This document shows positions 12,001-21,928 of a stretch of DNA of 64,000 nt, piece by piece. The stretch lies in NCBI GenBank assembly GCA_029582165.1, contig CM055869.1:59033518-59097517 (forward strand). The letters run 5' to 3'. A model generated the notes under the pieces. That model had not been told where the DNA came from, ran no database searches, and was given only the letters and a program-made list of their open reading frames with translations. The position numbers and the translations under genes were made by a program. Within the stretch, counting starts at the first letter, position 1. Each line of letters opens with the position of its first letter. Source of the DNA: Portulaca oleracea. Its lineage: Eukaryota > Streptophyta > Magnoliopsida > Caryophyllales > Portulacaceae.

Positions 12001-14334
12001 AATCATCTTAGCCAACCTTACGTTAACCCTCTAAAGAACATGTTCTTAGACTAAGCGGAAACTGTCTCGACAGACTAGGCTTGTACGACGCAATACCAAG
12101 GTCATTGAACAATTTTATAAGTTCCGAATTGCACCACCCACATTTTCGTCTTCCGGGAGCAAATAAAACCTACAACCTCTTTGAAACACAAGGTTTGTAC
12201 GACCCAATACCAAGGTCATTGCACAATTTTATAAGTTCCGAATTGCACCACCCACATTTTCGTCTACCGGGAGCAAATAAAACCTACAACCTCTTTGAAA
12301 CAAATGGGCTAAAAGCTTTCCTTTAATTATCTCAAGAAGTTCTTGAAGCATTATTGATGAGGTTTGGTTACATAATAGTAAGAGTAATTTGCATAACGTG
12401 ATATGAATACAACCTCTAAGATCAGAACGAATCTGTAACCATCTAAATGTAAACTTTAGTTATGTTCATATATGCTAAAAGAGGTCAAGGATTTGACGGT
12501 AAGGTTGCATATGCCAGACATATTCTATCATTTGCATATAAATTATGAATGTAAACTTCCCCATCACATACATTGAGGTTCATACGGATAGATGAAGCTA
12601 TTCCTATTGCCAACAATATTTCGTACAACAAATTGAACTCAATGTAGTGGACAATTAAGATCGCTTCACAGTGATGAATAATGTTGAGGACCCAGCGACG
12701 ACCACTGGAGATGGATAATTCCTATTTTGCTATTATATACTAGTAGTCCATAAATCTTCCATTTAGATTTTATGTACCGTAATTGCGTAAAGCTCTCTAT
12801 TCACTCAGCCATCCACATCTTACACTTTATTGCGGATACTTGTGAGCTACTTATGCTTTCAATTTCTAAGCAATCCTCCATGACCTGTGCAAAATTTCGA
12901 TCCGAAAGTTTGGAAGAGATTGATATGAACGAACTCTATATACATTGTGTTTATGATGGGATACCATCAATGAGACATGGAAGCCAATTGAAAATGTCTA
13001 GAGCAACACGCCAATGATGTCCACTACCCCACCATAAGTCGGTCCACTAGTGACGACAATTTTTGTGTGTTACAATATTTACCTACTTCACAATTAAAAA
13101 CTTTCATTCTTCATTCTAAATTTTCATATCCCACTTAAAATAAAAATAAAAATAAGGTCATATGACAATTTATGTGTATTAAACGATTACATCTTCGCAA
13201 ATAGAATATTTCACTCCTTATCTTCAAAACAGTCGTATCAATTAAACCAAAAATTATCATATCCAAAAGCTGCTCTGCACTCCCAGAGTAATATCAACAG
13301 CTTCTTCGTACATATATACTTCAAAGTCTGCAATGTAGATTTGTTACCCGAATATGCGTTACCATAATGAATCATGGCTACTACCGAAGAGAATGTTGCA
13401 TTGAAGCCTCTTCTTTGACACGAGATAGTATGTATTTTATCATATAACTTACCCATGACAATGTTTTCATAAAATTGTACGCATAGAAAAGACACTTCCT
13501 CCACGATAAAGAAACTATCATGCCATCAAAGATTTCTTGCCAATGCTATTGTTGTGTGTAACAGATATTAGGACTGGCTCACAACAACTTCAACACACAA
13601 AAAAAGAAAAAGAAAAAGAAAACACTGATCACAATTCACAAGAGTGTCCCCCCCCCCCCCCCGCAGCCAATTTCTTATATGCTCCCGCCGGAGCACGTGT
13701 CCAAATACGATTATTGTTCACTCTTAACAACACAATTATTTACTCATACTTACCCGTTGTTCACTCTCAATAACATGATTATTCACTCATACTGTCATAC
13801 ATACCCGTTGTTCACTCCCAATAACATAATTGCTCATACATATCCGGAGCATCCCAAAAACAAAAAAAGAACTACCACCACACCGCAAAAAAAAAAAAAA
13901 GAAAAAGAAACACTCACATTGTCCATTTTCCACACTCTACCCTAACTTGCCATGAGAATGCAAATGATCAAAGAGTCTCGTAAGAAAACCAAATCAATCA
14001 ACAAAACCTAAATCCAAACCAAACTGCTAAGTAAGAATTATGCTATCATAAGTTCACACATAATTTCACCAAAAATCACAGACAAACATAAACCCTACAA
14101 ATTGGTAAATCGCTACTGAACAGCAGATAGCACTCAATCATCCACAAGAACTAACAGCAAAACAACACCAACACCATCAATCATCCGTTCAAAACTACTC
14201 AATTGAACCTTTACACCAAACCTAAAAATCAATTCGAAAAAAAGATTCCGTCTACAAATTTCGAGTAGTAATTGAACAAACCTTTGGCTGGGATCATCAT
14301 CCGCAGACTGAGCAACCGCGCGAGACCGACCCAT
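3030..14334 (-). CDS. ADA2: Transcriptional adaptor ADA2 (ADA2a-like), 12 exons, 538 aa
   Basis: ADA2 is the adaptor subunit that links the GCN5 histone acetyltransferase to activators in SAGA-type complexes in the nucleus. Coding exons on the minus strand: 14334-14282, 8121-8063, 7990-7812, 7666-7601, 7382-7257, 7173-7098, 6796-6748, 6648-6536, 6134-5912, 4918-4708, 4236-3970, 3224-3030. All junctions are GT-AG and the frame is continuous, giving 538 codons plus stop. Domains in order: basic N-terminus MGRSRA; ZZ zinc finger about residues 48-92 (HCNYC, CVICPDFDLCVEC); SANT/Myb about 105-155 (DWNADEEILLLE, GNWAEVAEHVGTKS); conserved middle region about 265-385 (DNDAEQLLADMEF, LDERKRRKDF); SWIRM about 455-538 ending VDRIYDMLVKKGIAPQ. 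Length is typical of the plant family. The ZZ region and LSETEKKLC resemble Arabidopsis ADA2a more than ADA2b, but the paralogue call is by memory. Intron 1 is unusually long (6.2 kb). Confidence 0.93.
5645..5702. repeat. poly(C)-(CA)n-poly(A) compound low-complexity tract in an ADA2 intron
   Basis: A run of about 14 C is followed by CA repeats and about 20 A, inside ADA2 intron 9. Similar C-run plus CA tracts occur at about 11397 and 24570. Confidence 0.85.
9039..9226. mobile_element. MITE family M1, copy 1 (in ADA2 intron 1)
   Basis: A 188-bp element with terminal inverted repeats CCTATGTTACTC / GAGTAACATAGG and CCGTGTCCGA-type internal palindromes. It is flanked by the direct repeat ATTTCA on both sides. 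Two more copies lie at 30060-30247 and 31841-32016. It is non-coding. Confidence 0.75.
11899..12052. mobile_element. Possible short MITE in ADA2 intron 1
   Basis: A ~150-bp block begins GGCCATGTTCTTTA and ends with the near reverse complement TAAAGAACATGTTC. CTTA occurs next to both ends. The inverted repeat is clear, but the family and target duplication are uncertain. Confidence 0.4.
12078..12306. repeat. Tandem duplication, 2 x 114 bp, in ADA2 intron 1
   Basis: The block starting TTGTACGACGCAATACC at 12081 is repeated at 12195 with only a few differences (for example GACGC/GACCC and CGTCTT/CGTCTA). The two copies abut. The ORF running through them is open by chance and uses both copies, so it is not called as a gene. 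Confidence 0.85.
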
Positions 14335-14700
14335 TCAAACGAAAATTTCGGTGAGCCTAAGCACCGCCGCCGAATTCCAGCGCAAGCAGAGAAGTAGGAA
14401 CAGAGGTAAACCCTAATTCGCGAACAATGCCCTAGAAATCTGAATTGGGGCAAAATTAAGGAAATTGGAGCATTTGGAGGGAAACAAATTGGGGAGTTGA
14501 AGAAGGTGAATGTGAAAAGAATCTCAATCAGTATCTGAATTCATGGGATGCGTGATGTTCATTGCACCTCCACGAAGAAATTAATGCAGTCTGAATTTGG
14601 GATGTTTGAATTTGTTCCCAAATTTCGCCAGTCTCCATGGAATTAGAGTTGTAGTGAAGAAATTAGAATTGCCGTTGCAGCGCCAAACCATATAGCAAGC
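14335..14700 (-). promoter_or_regulatory. ADA2 5' UTR and proximal promoter region
   Basis: Sequence immediately upstream of the ADA2 start codon on the minus strand. It is GC-richer near 14340-14420 than its surroundings, as expected for a 5' UTR. No clear TATA box can be assigned, so the transcription start is not placed. Confidence 0.35.
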
Positions 14701-16030
14701 TTGCTAATGACCCAACTGTACGGAATTCTAGAAGGGAAAATTTTTGTCCCACTTAGATATTCGAATTTGTCTAATTTTGAAAAAATTTGGTTTAGTTCGA
14801 ATTCAATTTTAGCATAGATCGAATTGGCCGAATATTCATATATAATATTTTATTTTTCTATAGTATGAATCCGCTTTTGACCTTAATCTATTTCAAACAA
14901 ATTGTCAAAGTTGGTAGCTGGCAAATAAATAAAAAATATATTGGGAGGTGACATAAATTTTGGTTTGCTGACAGTTTGACCTTAAGTTTTCAATATCGCA
15001 CTCAAAAGTTCACACAATACTTACCTAACTAGGCGAACACCATTCAAAATCACACCAAAGACTATAATGATACTAATGGGACATAACAGTAGCAAAGGAA
15101 TAGCATATTTAATTTAAAGTTGACAAAACCTATATCTTTGTCATCTATGTAACCATATATTCGTTATCTCCGACCCCCAGGCTTCATAAAATTAGAATAT
15201 TGTGAAATTCAAAATTAATGATACGGTACCAGTTAAGTCTCGATAAATATTAGAAATGATCGTACTTTTGAATAAAACAACCCCTTTTCTTGGGTAAATC
15301 AAACATTGTTGAACGTTTTAAGTTTGGTAATTTTTGATAAATTGCGATAATTTTTGATGAATTACAGTAACTTTTGATAAATAAATCTATAGCTTTATAA
15401 ATTATGTCCCTAGTTATAGTCAAAATTTACATTGGTTGAGGTAGTGAGAGTGCTTTTTATGCTTTTGATAAATCTATAGCTTTATAAATTATGTGGTGTA
15501 GTTGTTATATACTTAACAAAATTAATCTTAACAAAACTTTTAAAGTTTTTTTTATATAGATAAGTAGTGCAACTCATTGAGGGTGTCAACGTCTAAACTA
15601 AGCATACTCACACCCGCAACACTCTCAAACCGGCAATAAAAGGAATGTTTTCCCTGTGATTTGAACCTTGGATTGGGGGGGGGGGGGGATAGGAGGTGGA
15701 GTATTTGCCATCAAGATAAGGGCAAATTGACTCATTAACAAAACTTATGTCCATGTGGTTAATTATTTATAGTTTCATCTTGTGTCTTTTATGAGGTTTA
15801 TTGTTATTAACTATTTACGTTTCTTTAATTCATCACATAATAATAATAATAATAATAATAATCTATACTCTATTTCGCAACTTAGACCTTGAGCATAACA
15901 AATAAGTTCAACAATTACATTAGCCCCGGACTATGTATATCTACAGACGTCAAAACTTAAAAGTACCTCCATAATTTTATTTTTATTTTTATTTTGGTTA
16001 TTTTTAAGTTTTTACACTAAACTTACTATT
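14700..16030. other. Intergenic region, AT-rich, with short repeats
   Basis: No gene recognised. It contains diverged repeats of the type GATAAATCTATAGCTTTATAAA (15380 and 15464), a G-run at about 15668 and a (TAA)n microsatellite at about 15838-15862. Confidence 0.5.
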
Positions 16031-16315
16031 AAATGACAAAAATACAATGTTTTAACCTGTTAACGGCTAGAAGGAGCATGGTCCTTCTCGGGATAGGTGT
16101 AGAGGAATGTCAAAATATTAATTTGCAAGAAGGAACAATGGAGGATGGAATGGAAGTACAAATTAATTATATGAATATACATTTGTACATTAGCACGTTA
16201 GATCAATACGATGGTTGCAGATTTTCATGAGAAGGGGATGCAAGATTACGTAAACAAAATTTATAGTGGGAGCAATAACACACATAGTGATGTGTGTCAA
16301 TCATAAACAAAGGAA

Positions 16316-16696
16316 ATGGATATGGATATTTCTAGTTCTTTAAAATCGTCCAACAAGCGTGGGGAGAACAACTCTCATATTAAAGTGGAAACAAGTTCCA
16401 CTGATAATAATGAAATAAACTTGGTAGTTGTAAGTGAAAATACTTGCGAGAAGGATTTGATCTCTTTCTCATGGTCGAGTTGGCCTGGTGGGAGTCTTAA
16501 AATTCCAAGAAAGACTGATAACCATGTTGTGGAAAGAAAAACTATGAGTTTTGAATGTATCCAAAGTATCATCCAACATTTTTCTAAGGAAGTGCATGTG
16601 ACGGAAAGGAGGGATAGAGAAGAAGATAATGTATCATGTATAAGTATGACTACTTTAATAGATTCGACATACATGAGACTGCAAGACGGGCAATGA
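16316..16696 (+). CDS. Unrecognised ORF, 126 codons
   Basis: Open frame starting MDMDISSSLKSSNKRG, hydrophilic and rich in Ser, Asp and Glu. After its stop, another frame (about 16721-16909, VGSYSSTDKEDKAKSAS then LQFLNRQRENSP) continues with similar composition. This could be one gene fragment broken by an indel or a small intron. I recognise no domain. It lies directly upstream of a Copia-like LTR. A chance ORF or TE-carried fragment is possible. Confidence 0.25.
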   Translation: MDMDISSSLKSSNKRGENNSHIKVETSSTDNNEINLVVVSENTCEKDLISFSWSSWPGGSLKIPRKTDNHVVERKTMSFECIQSIIQHFSKEVHVTERRDREEDNVSCISMTTLIDSTYMRLQDGQ

Positions 16697-16936
16697 AATA
16701 AAAAAGAGGATGTAGAAAGTGTGGGTTCATATTCTTCCACAGACAAAGAAGACAAAGCAAAATCAGCAAGTACAATGAATGATGATATCTTCTACTTCAA
16801 GGCTCTTCAATTCCTCAATCGTCAAAGAGAAAACAGTCCCACAAAGATGGGTGGTCGTTTACTAACAACCACAAAAACATACATCATTTGGCAAAACCCT
16901 CCAGAGTAAGACATCGTACTTCACATGATTGTTTTG

Positions 16937-17573
16937 TGTTGGGTTTTATGGCCCAAAATCTAGTTTGATCCCACAATTATTTGTTTCCTAATTGTATTAG
17001 GATATTATTTAGGTTTCCTTATTATGTTAGGTTTCCTAATTGTATTAGATTCTAAATCTAATTAGAGTGGGAGTCAAGTTAGGTATATATGGAGTTTTTC
17101 CTATAAATATAGGTTGTTATCAACCTATACACCTACGGCATACGACAAACACACACTTTGAGAGCATTCTTCACATCTACCCCATCCCTAAGTTGTGACA
17201 GTCCTTTAGAGAGTAAGTTTGTCTTCAGTATATTCCCGCTGTGCTTTAACCCCTTATGATCTTGCCATCGATCCCCTTGCGTTATATAGCCTGTGCTATT
17301 AACCCCTTGTGATCTGGCCGTCGATCCCCTTGCGTCATATAGCCCCTTGGGATCTCTCTTGTAATCTCTCTCGGTCTCCCCTTATACTAGTGGATTATTG
17401 CTCCGTTGCCGTCCGTGGTTTTTTCCCGATTTGGGTTTTCACGTAAATCGTGTGTCTTTATACTCTCTATTTTTCAATTACTGATCTTGTTATATTTCTT
17501 CTCAATTTATACATCCTGATAATTATCTCTTCCGCTGCAAATACTATGCTATATTTTACCTCGATCCTAACGA
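16937..17573 (+). mobile_element. Copia-like 5' LTR of a degraded retrotransposon
   Basis: Starts TGTTGGGTTTTATGGCCC and contains a TATA-like AGGTATATATGG, a duplicated block (CTTGCGTTATATAGCC / CTTGCGTCATATAGCC) and LTR-type 3' sequence. It is directly followed by a primer-binding site at 17575. The first ~20 bases resemble those of the LTR at 48649, so the two may be related families. The 3' LTR is not seen in the window. Confidence 0.65.
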
Positions 17574-17574
17574 C

Positions 17575-17587
17575 TGGTATCAGAGCC
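17575..17587 (+). other. Retrotransposon primer-binding site (initiator tRNA-Met type)
   Basis: TGGTATCAGAGCC, the standard plant Copia/Gypsy primer-binding site complementary to the 3' end of initiator tRNA-Met, two bases after the presumed LTR end. The internal region after it (17590-17880) has no recognisable gag or pol. Confidence 0.8.
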
Positions 17588-17879
17588 TCACAAGGGTATC
17601 TGAGCCAGGTCTAACATTTTGCTTCTTTATGCATCAAGTTGACGAGTGCAAGATCATAAAGGAAAAGGACAAGGGAGCACATGAAGGATGACAATTTACA
17701 TCGAGTCAAGAAACAATGTTATCAAAAGGAACTCTCTGCTAGTGGTGTTGGTACTAGTTTTGTATCTAACTACTGTAACAATGTTAGTTGCGATGTTTTG
17801 AGTATAACTATTAAGAGAGGAGCTTGTACGATCCATCTCTTGTAATTGGACTTATTCAGTTATTTGTGTTTAGAGTTGA

Positions 17880-18140
17880 AAATTTTTTGTCCGATTCGAA
17901 ATATCTGAATTGTCCGATCCGAAAATAATCAGGTCTGGACACAAATTTTTTATCTGAATTTTTATATTGATCAAATATTCAAACATAAAGTTTCATTTTT
18001 TCTATTTTTCGTACCCGATTTTAATTTCATTCGAATTGTCCGATCCGAAAAATAACTTGGTCTGAACAAGAATTTCTCGTCCGAATTTGATATTGATCAA
18101 ATTTGTTCGGCTCGAATTTAATGAACTCGAACTTTGCCGG
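17880..18140. mobile_element. Degenerate repeat remnant rich in TCCGATCCGAAA motifs
   Basis: Repeated TCCGATTCGAAA / TCCGATCCGAAA motifs, with similar diverged sequence at about 14735-14850 on the other side of the ORF at 16316. Possibly a decayed DNA transposon. No terminal repeats could be placed. Confidence 0.3.
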
Positions 18141-18229
18141 CCTATTTGTGTTGGTGTTTACTGTTGTTAAAAAAACCCGCTAATTGCTATTGACAGTGAA
18201 TAATAAGAAAAGTTATTTTCATTTCCCTC

Positions 18230-18399
18230 CATTGACAACGCGCTGCTCTTCTTGCTTTTCCTCCTAAATTCTCTCAAAAACCCTAATTAAAGTGGATTGA
18301 AATTGGCAATTTTGAGAGCAGAATTCAAAAACTTGACTGGATTGTGGTCCTTGTGGAGAAGACATTGTCAATACAATTGTTTGGAAGACAATCAGAGAG
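18230..18399 (+). other. PPR gene 5' UTR exon 1 (inferred)
   Basis: A plausible non-coding first exon with a telobox-like AAACCCTAA around 18280 and a strong donor AGAG|GTAAGT at 18399/18400. It would splice to the acceptor TTTCTCAG at 20468, 44 bases before the PPR start codon. The left limit (transcription start) is a guess. The intron (18400-20468) carries a foldback element. Confidence 0.5.
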
Positions 18400-18983
18400 G
18401 TAAGTTTTAGGGTTTGATCGAATTTTTGTATTTTCATAGAAGAATTTGTGGATAGATTGTACAGAGGTGTGAAATACGAACAGAATTAGAACAGAATCAC
18501 CACGAACAATGAAAGAACAAGTTCACTATTTCATAAAAGGAATTCGTGGATATTATTAAGTAGTCGATACTATGCATGTGGTGTTAGTGCACTTATTATC
18601 TAGTTGAGCTGTTACACCATGAACAATGAAAGAACAAACTCACTACTCACTACTCACTACTAAGGTGTGTTGCATTCCAAATTCTTTCTTTCTTTTTTCT
18701 GGTTTTAACTTAAATTTGCTCGAGTCGTTTGTGTAATTTGTAAATTGCCTCGCTTAAATTTGATGTTAACTTGCATGCATTTGATTGCTTAATGCTAATT
18801 CGTTTTAATTGTTTGCTGAATTAAGTTTTTTTTTTTCAGTTCGGTTTTTTGGGGTCCAAACTAGGTTTAATTGTTGAAATTTGCGAGGTTGTTTAAGTTA
18901 TTGAATTGGAATTCATCCATTCTGGGATTTCCCTATCTTCGATTTCTGAATTTGATGTAGTGGAGTAGGTTATGGAGCTGTAA

Positions 18984-20053
18984 TGGTAGGCACCAACTAT
19001 TGTCTATTCCAAGTTGTCAACTCATTTTTTACATATTTCAAATGTTAGGCTTAATTGACAAACAATTCCATCCCATAAGCCTGGATTAAACTGCAGTTAG
19101 GAATTAGAAAAAAAAGAAAAGAAAACAAAATACAAAACCCAGATTCCAGAACTTGGAAGGGGACTGGAGAACGAATGTCGTCGTCGCTCGCCGTCATCGC
19201 TCGCACTGAAGGTCTGAATTCGATCTAAGTGAGTGTCAGACATACACTAGTTTTAGATTCTCCTTTGCTCATTCCATCATTGATTCATTCAATTCATTCT
19301 TCCTCTTTCTCTCCAGAACCTTCCTTGATCAGGTACTCTTTTTACTTGATTAATTCATCTCCTTTGCATGGTTCTGCTTTTCCTGCTTCAATCTATGCAC
19401 CAAAACTTGATTTTGACCTGTTCAACTTGCTGCTGAATTTGCCACTTTGCGTACTTGTGAAGCTGTTTTGCTTGATTCTTGATTTTTGACCTGATTTCCC
19501 CCAGAATGCTGTGATTATTGTCTATGGAAATGGGACAGTATTGTTGTGCTTTTTGGCATCACTCTATATAGATTAGGATTCATTCATCCGTTGACCCATC
19601 CCCACTTAATTGCAATAATCTTCTTTAATTGTTCTTCTTTGGGGATCGGTGTGGGGATTTGGAGAATTAGAACTTCTCAAGGACACTGGCAGAGAGGCTG
19701 TTGGCAAGAAGACCGCCCTCCAGATGCAGATGGAGGTCTGCAATTACTGGAAGAAGTTTGTCATGGAGAGGAGGAAGACCAACGGTGTTTTCTAATTAAC
19801 GACGGCGAGCGACAATGGCAGAAGTTCGAGTTTCTGGGCGTCGTTCTCCAGTCCCCTTCCAAGTTCCCCAGTCCCCTTCTAAGTTCTGGAATATGGGTTT
19901 TGTATTTTGTTTTCTTTTTTTTTTCCTAATTCCTAACGGCAGTTTAATCCAGGCATACGAGATGGAATTGTTTGTCAATTAAGCCTACCATTTGGAATAT
20001 GTAAAAAATGTGTTGACAACTTGGAATAAACAATAGTTGGTGCCTACCATTTG
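18984..20053. mobile_element. Foldback / Pack-type element in the PPR 5'-UTR intron
   Basis: Long inverted repeats: about 18984-19195 is complementary, with changes, to about 19800-20053. Both ends carry AATGGTAGGCACCAAC, and AAACAATTCCATC and GGAACTTAGAAGGGGACTGG-type blocks are shared. The right arm has an internal duplication of CCAGTCCCCTTC.AAGTT. The 600-bp middle is unique and includes an apparent coding fragment. No clear target duplication could be read, so the superfamily (Mutator-like is likely) is inferred from the arm length. Confidence 0.65.
19668..19790 (+). pseudogene. Possible captured coding fragment inside the foldback element
   Basis: A frame reading GREAVGKKTALQMQ, then CNYWKKFVMERRKTNG and a stop, has the look of a real protein C-terminus: charged, few rare residues, CG-richer than its flanks. 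I do not recognise the source gene. It sits between the two inverted arms and has no start codon of its own. Confidence 0.35.
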
Positions 20054-20512
20054 GAATTTCCCTTTGATTTATGTTGGGGAGGATTTGTTGATAAGAGCAG
20101 TAGCTTTATGAATGTGTAATAGTTGTGTTACTTGTGCAGGTTTAATTTCTGTGTTGTTAATTTAATGAACTAATTGTGTAATAGTCAATCAATATGTGCA
20201 ATTCCATCATAGAATTTGATAATTGGTGACATTTGAGAATTGTATATTGTTTTATGAGATAACTGGTGACGTTTTCTAAGCATTTTTGTCATTGGTACCT
20301 ATTTTACCTTTCAAATGTATTTTCAACGGTTATCAGCAGAGTGTTTTTCCCCTTGTAAAGCAACATATGTGCAGTTTAAGTATGTTTTACTGATCTTGGT
20401 GGTTCAGTTAAAGATTATATTCAGGGCAAGGATCTGTAACTAGTGGTTACTATTGTACCTTTTCTCAGGTTATTGGCAATCTGATTTTCGGAATTTTGCG
20501 TGGTAAAAGGTG

Positions 20513-21928
20513 ATGGCTCGGGCTTGGATGCCTTCCAAAAACCTAAAATCTGGATGGGTTTTGGAGAAAGATTTATTTGACGCATCAATTAAGCAACTAT
20601 CGAAAATTTTGATGTCTTATCCTAAAATAGGATTAGATGTTGCACTTGATCATAGTGGTGTTAGGGTTACACCCGAGATAGCTGAGAGTGTTCTAAAACG
20701 ATTTGAGAATGCTGGCATGCTGTCATATCAGTTCTTTGAATGGGCAGGCAGACAGCGTAACTATATGCATAGTGTTGACGCGTACCATTCAGTGATTGGG
20801 TCTCTGGCCAAAATCAGGCAGTTTGACATCATGTGGGGTCTTGTAAGAACCATGCGGGACAAGGGGATGCTAAGCATTGAGACATTTTGCATCATCATGC
20901 GAAGGTATGCTAGGATGCAGAAGGTGGATGAGGCCCTTTATACCTTCAATATCATGGAGAAGTACGATCTCACGCCAAATCTAGCTGCTTTTAATGGACT
21001 TTTGAGTGCGTTGTGCAAGTCAAAGAATGTGAGGAAGGCCCAAGAGATTTTTGATAAAATGAAAGAAAGATTTGTACCCGATTCAAAAACTTATAGCATA
21101 TTGCTTGAAGGATGGGGCAGGGAACCCAATCTGCCAAAGGCAAGAGAGGTCTTTCGTGAAATGGTCCATGCCGGTTGCAATCCTGATATCGTGACTTATG
21201 GCATAATGGTTGACATCCTTTGTAAGGCAGGAAGGGTTGATGAAGCTCTTGACGTTGTCAATAGCATGGGTGATAGTGATTGTAGACCGACATCTTTTAT
21301 TTACAGTATTCTGGTTCATACATATGGGGTCCAGAATCGGATTGAAGATGCTATTGATACATTCTTAGAGATGGCCAAAAATGGTGTGAAGGCTGATGTG
21401 GTAGTATATAACGCTCTAATTAGTGCTTTTTGTAAAGTGAATAAATTCAAGAATGTTTACCGGGTTTTAGAAGAGATGCATGCGAAAGGAGTTAGGCCTA
21501 ATTCAAGGACCTGCAATATATTTTTGAATGGTTTAATTGGGCAGGGAAGAACTGACGAAGCTTATAGGGTCTTCAGAAGGATGATTAATGTGTGCGAGCC
21601 TGACGCTGATACTTATACTCTGATGATAAAGATGTTCTTTGAAAGAGATGAGCTGGAGAACGCTATGAAGGTGTGGAGGTACATGAAGTCAAAAAAGTTT
21701 GTACCCAGTATGCATGTTTATTCCGTACTTATTAACGGGCTATGTTCCAAAGGTGAGGTCAATGATGCCTGTAAGTTTATGGAAGAGATGATTGAAAAGG
21801 GGATTCAACCATCAGTCATGACATTTCGAAAGTTGAGGCAATTACTTATGAAGGAAGATAGACGTGATGTACTTGAATTTCTGCAGGAGAAGATGAGTCT
21901 TTTAGTCAAGGAGCCTTTATGTGATTGA
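20513..21928 (+). CDS. P-class pentatricopeptide repeat protein, At1g77360-like
   Basis: Single coding exon, 471 aa, with ATG at 20513. A GTG three bases upstream is in frame but not a plant start, and TAA at 20504 closes the frame above it. PPR proteins bind organellar RNA one base per motif and act in mitochondrial or plastid RNA processing or translation. About ten 35-residue P-type motifs run from residue ~89 to ~455 (for example SKTYSILLEGWG, IVTYGIMVDILCKAGRVDEA, VVVYNALISAFCK, MHVYSVLINGLCSKG). There are no E, DYW or SMR domains. The order and wording of the motifs, and the C-terminus VKEPLCD, closely resemble Arabidopsis At1g77360 (APPR6, mitochondrial), recalled from memory. The N-terminus is shorter than I recall for that protein, and no strong transit peptide is obvious by eye. 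Localisation is therefore inferred from the family. Confidence 0.92.
   Translation: MARAWMPSKNLKSGWVLEKDLFDASIKQLSKILMSYPKIGLDVALDHSGVRVTPEIAESVLKRFENAGMLSYQFFEWAGRQRNYMHSVDAYHSVIGSLAKIRQFDIMWGLVRTMRDKGMLSIETFCIIMRRYARMQKVDEALYTFNIMEKYDLTPNLAAFNGLLSALCKSKNVRKAQEIFDKMKERFVPDSKTYSILLEGWGREPNLPKAREVFREMVHAGCNPDIVTYGIMVDILCKAGRVDEALDVVNSMGDSDCRPTSFIYSILVHTYGVQNRIEDAIDTFLEMAKNGVKADVVVYNALISAFCKVNKFKNVYRVLEEMHAKGVRPNSRTCNIFLNGLIGQGRTDEAYRVFRRMINVCEPDADTYTLMIKMFFERDELENAMKVWRYMKSKKFVPSMHVYSVLINGLCSKGEVNDACKFMEEMIEKGIQPSVMTFRKLRQLLMKEDRRDVLEFLQEKMSLLVKEPLCD

Noticed and set aside
12081..12326. ORF with a repeated peptide
   Set aside because: Simply translates the 114-bp tandem duplication within ADA2 intron 1 (114 is divisible by three); no other coding evidence.
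16375..16755. 126-codon minus-strand ORF
   Set aside because: Antisense shadow of the plus-strand ORF at 16316.
19546..19929. 127-codon plus-strand ORF
   Set aside because: Runs from unique sequence into the inverted arm of the foldback element; another frame over part of it looks more protein-like.
20510..20512. GTG as start of the PPR protein
   Set aside because: Nuclear plant genes start at ATG; the next codon at 20513 is ATG in the same frame.
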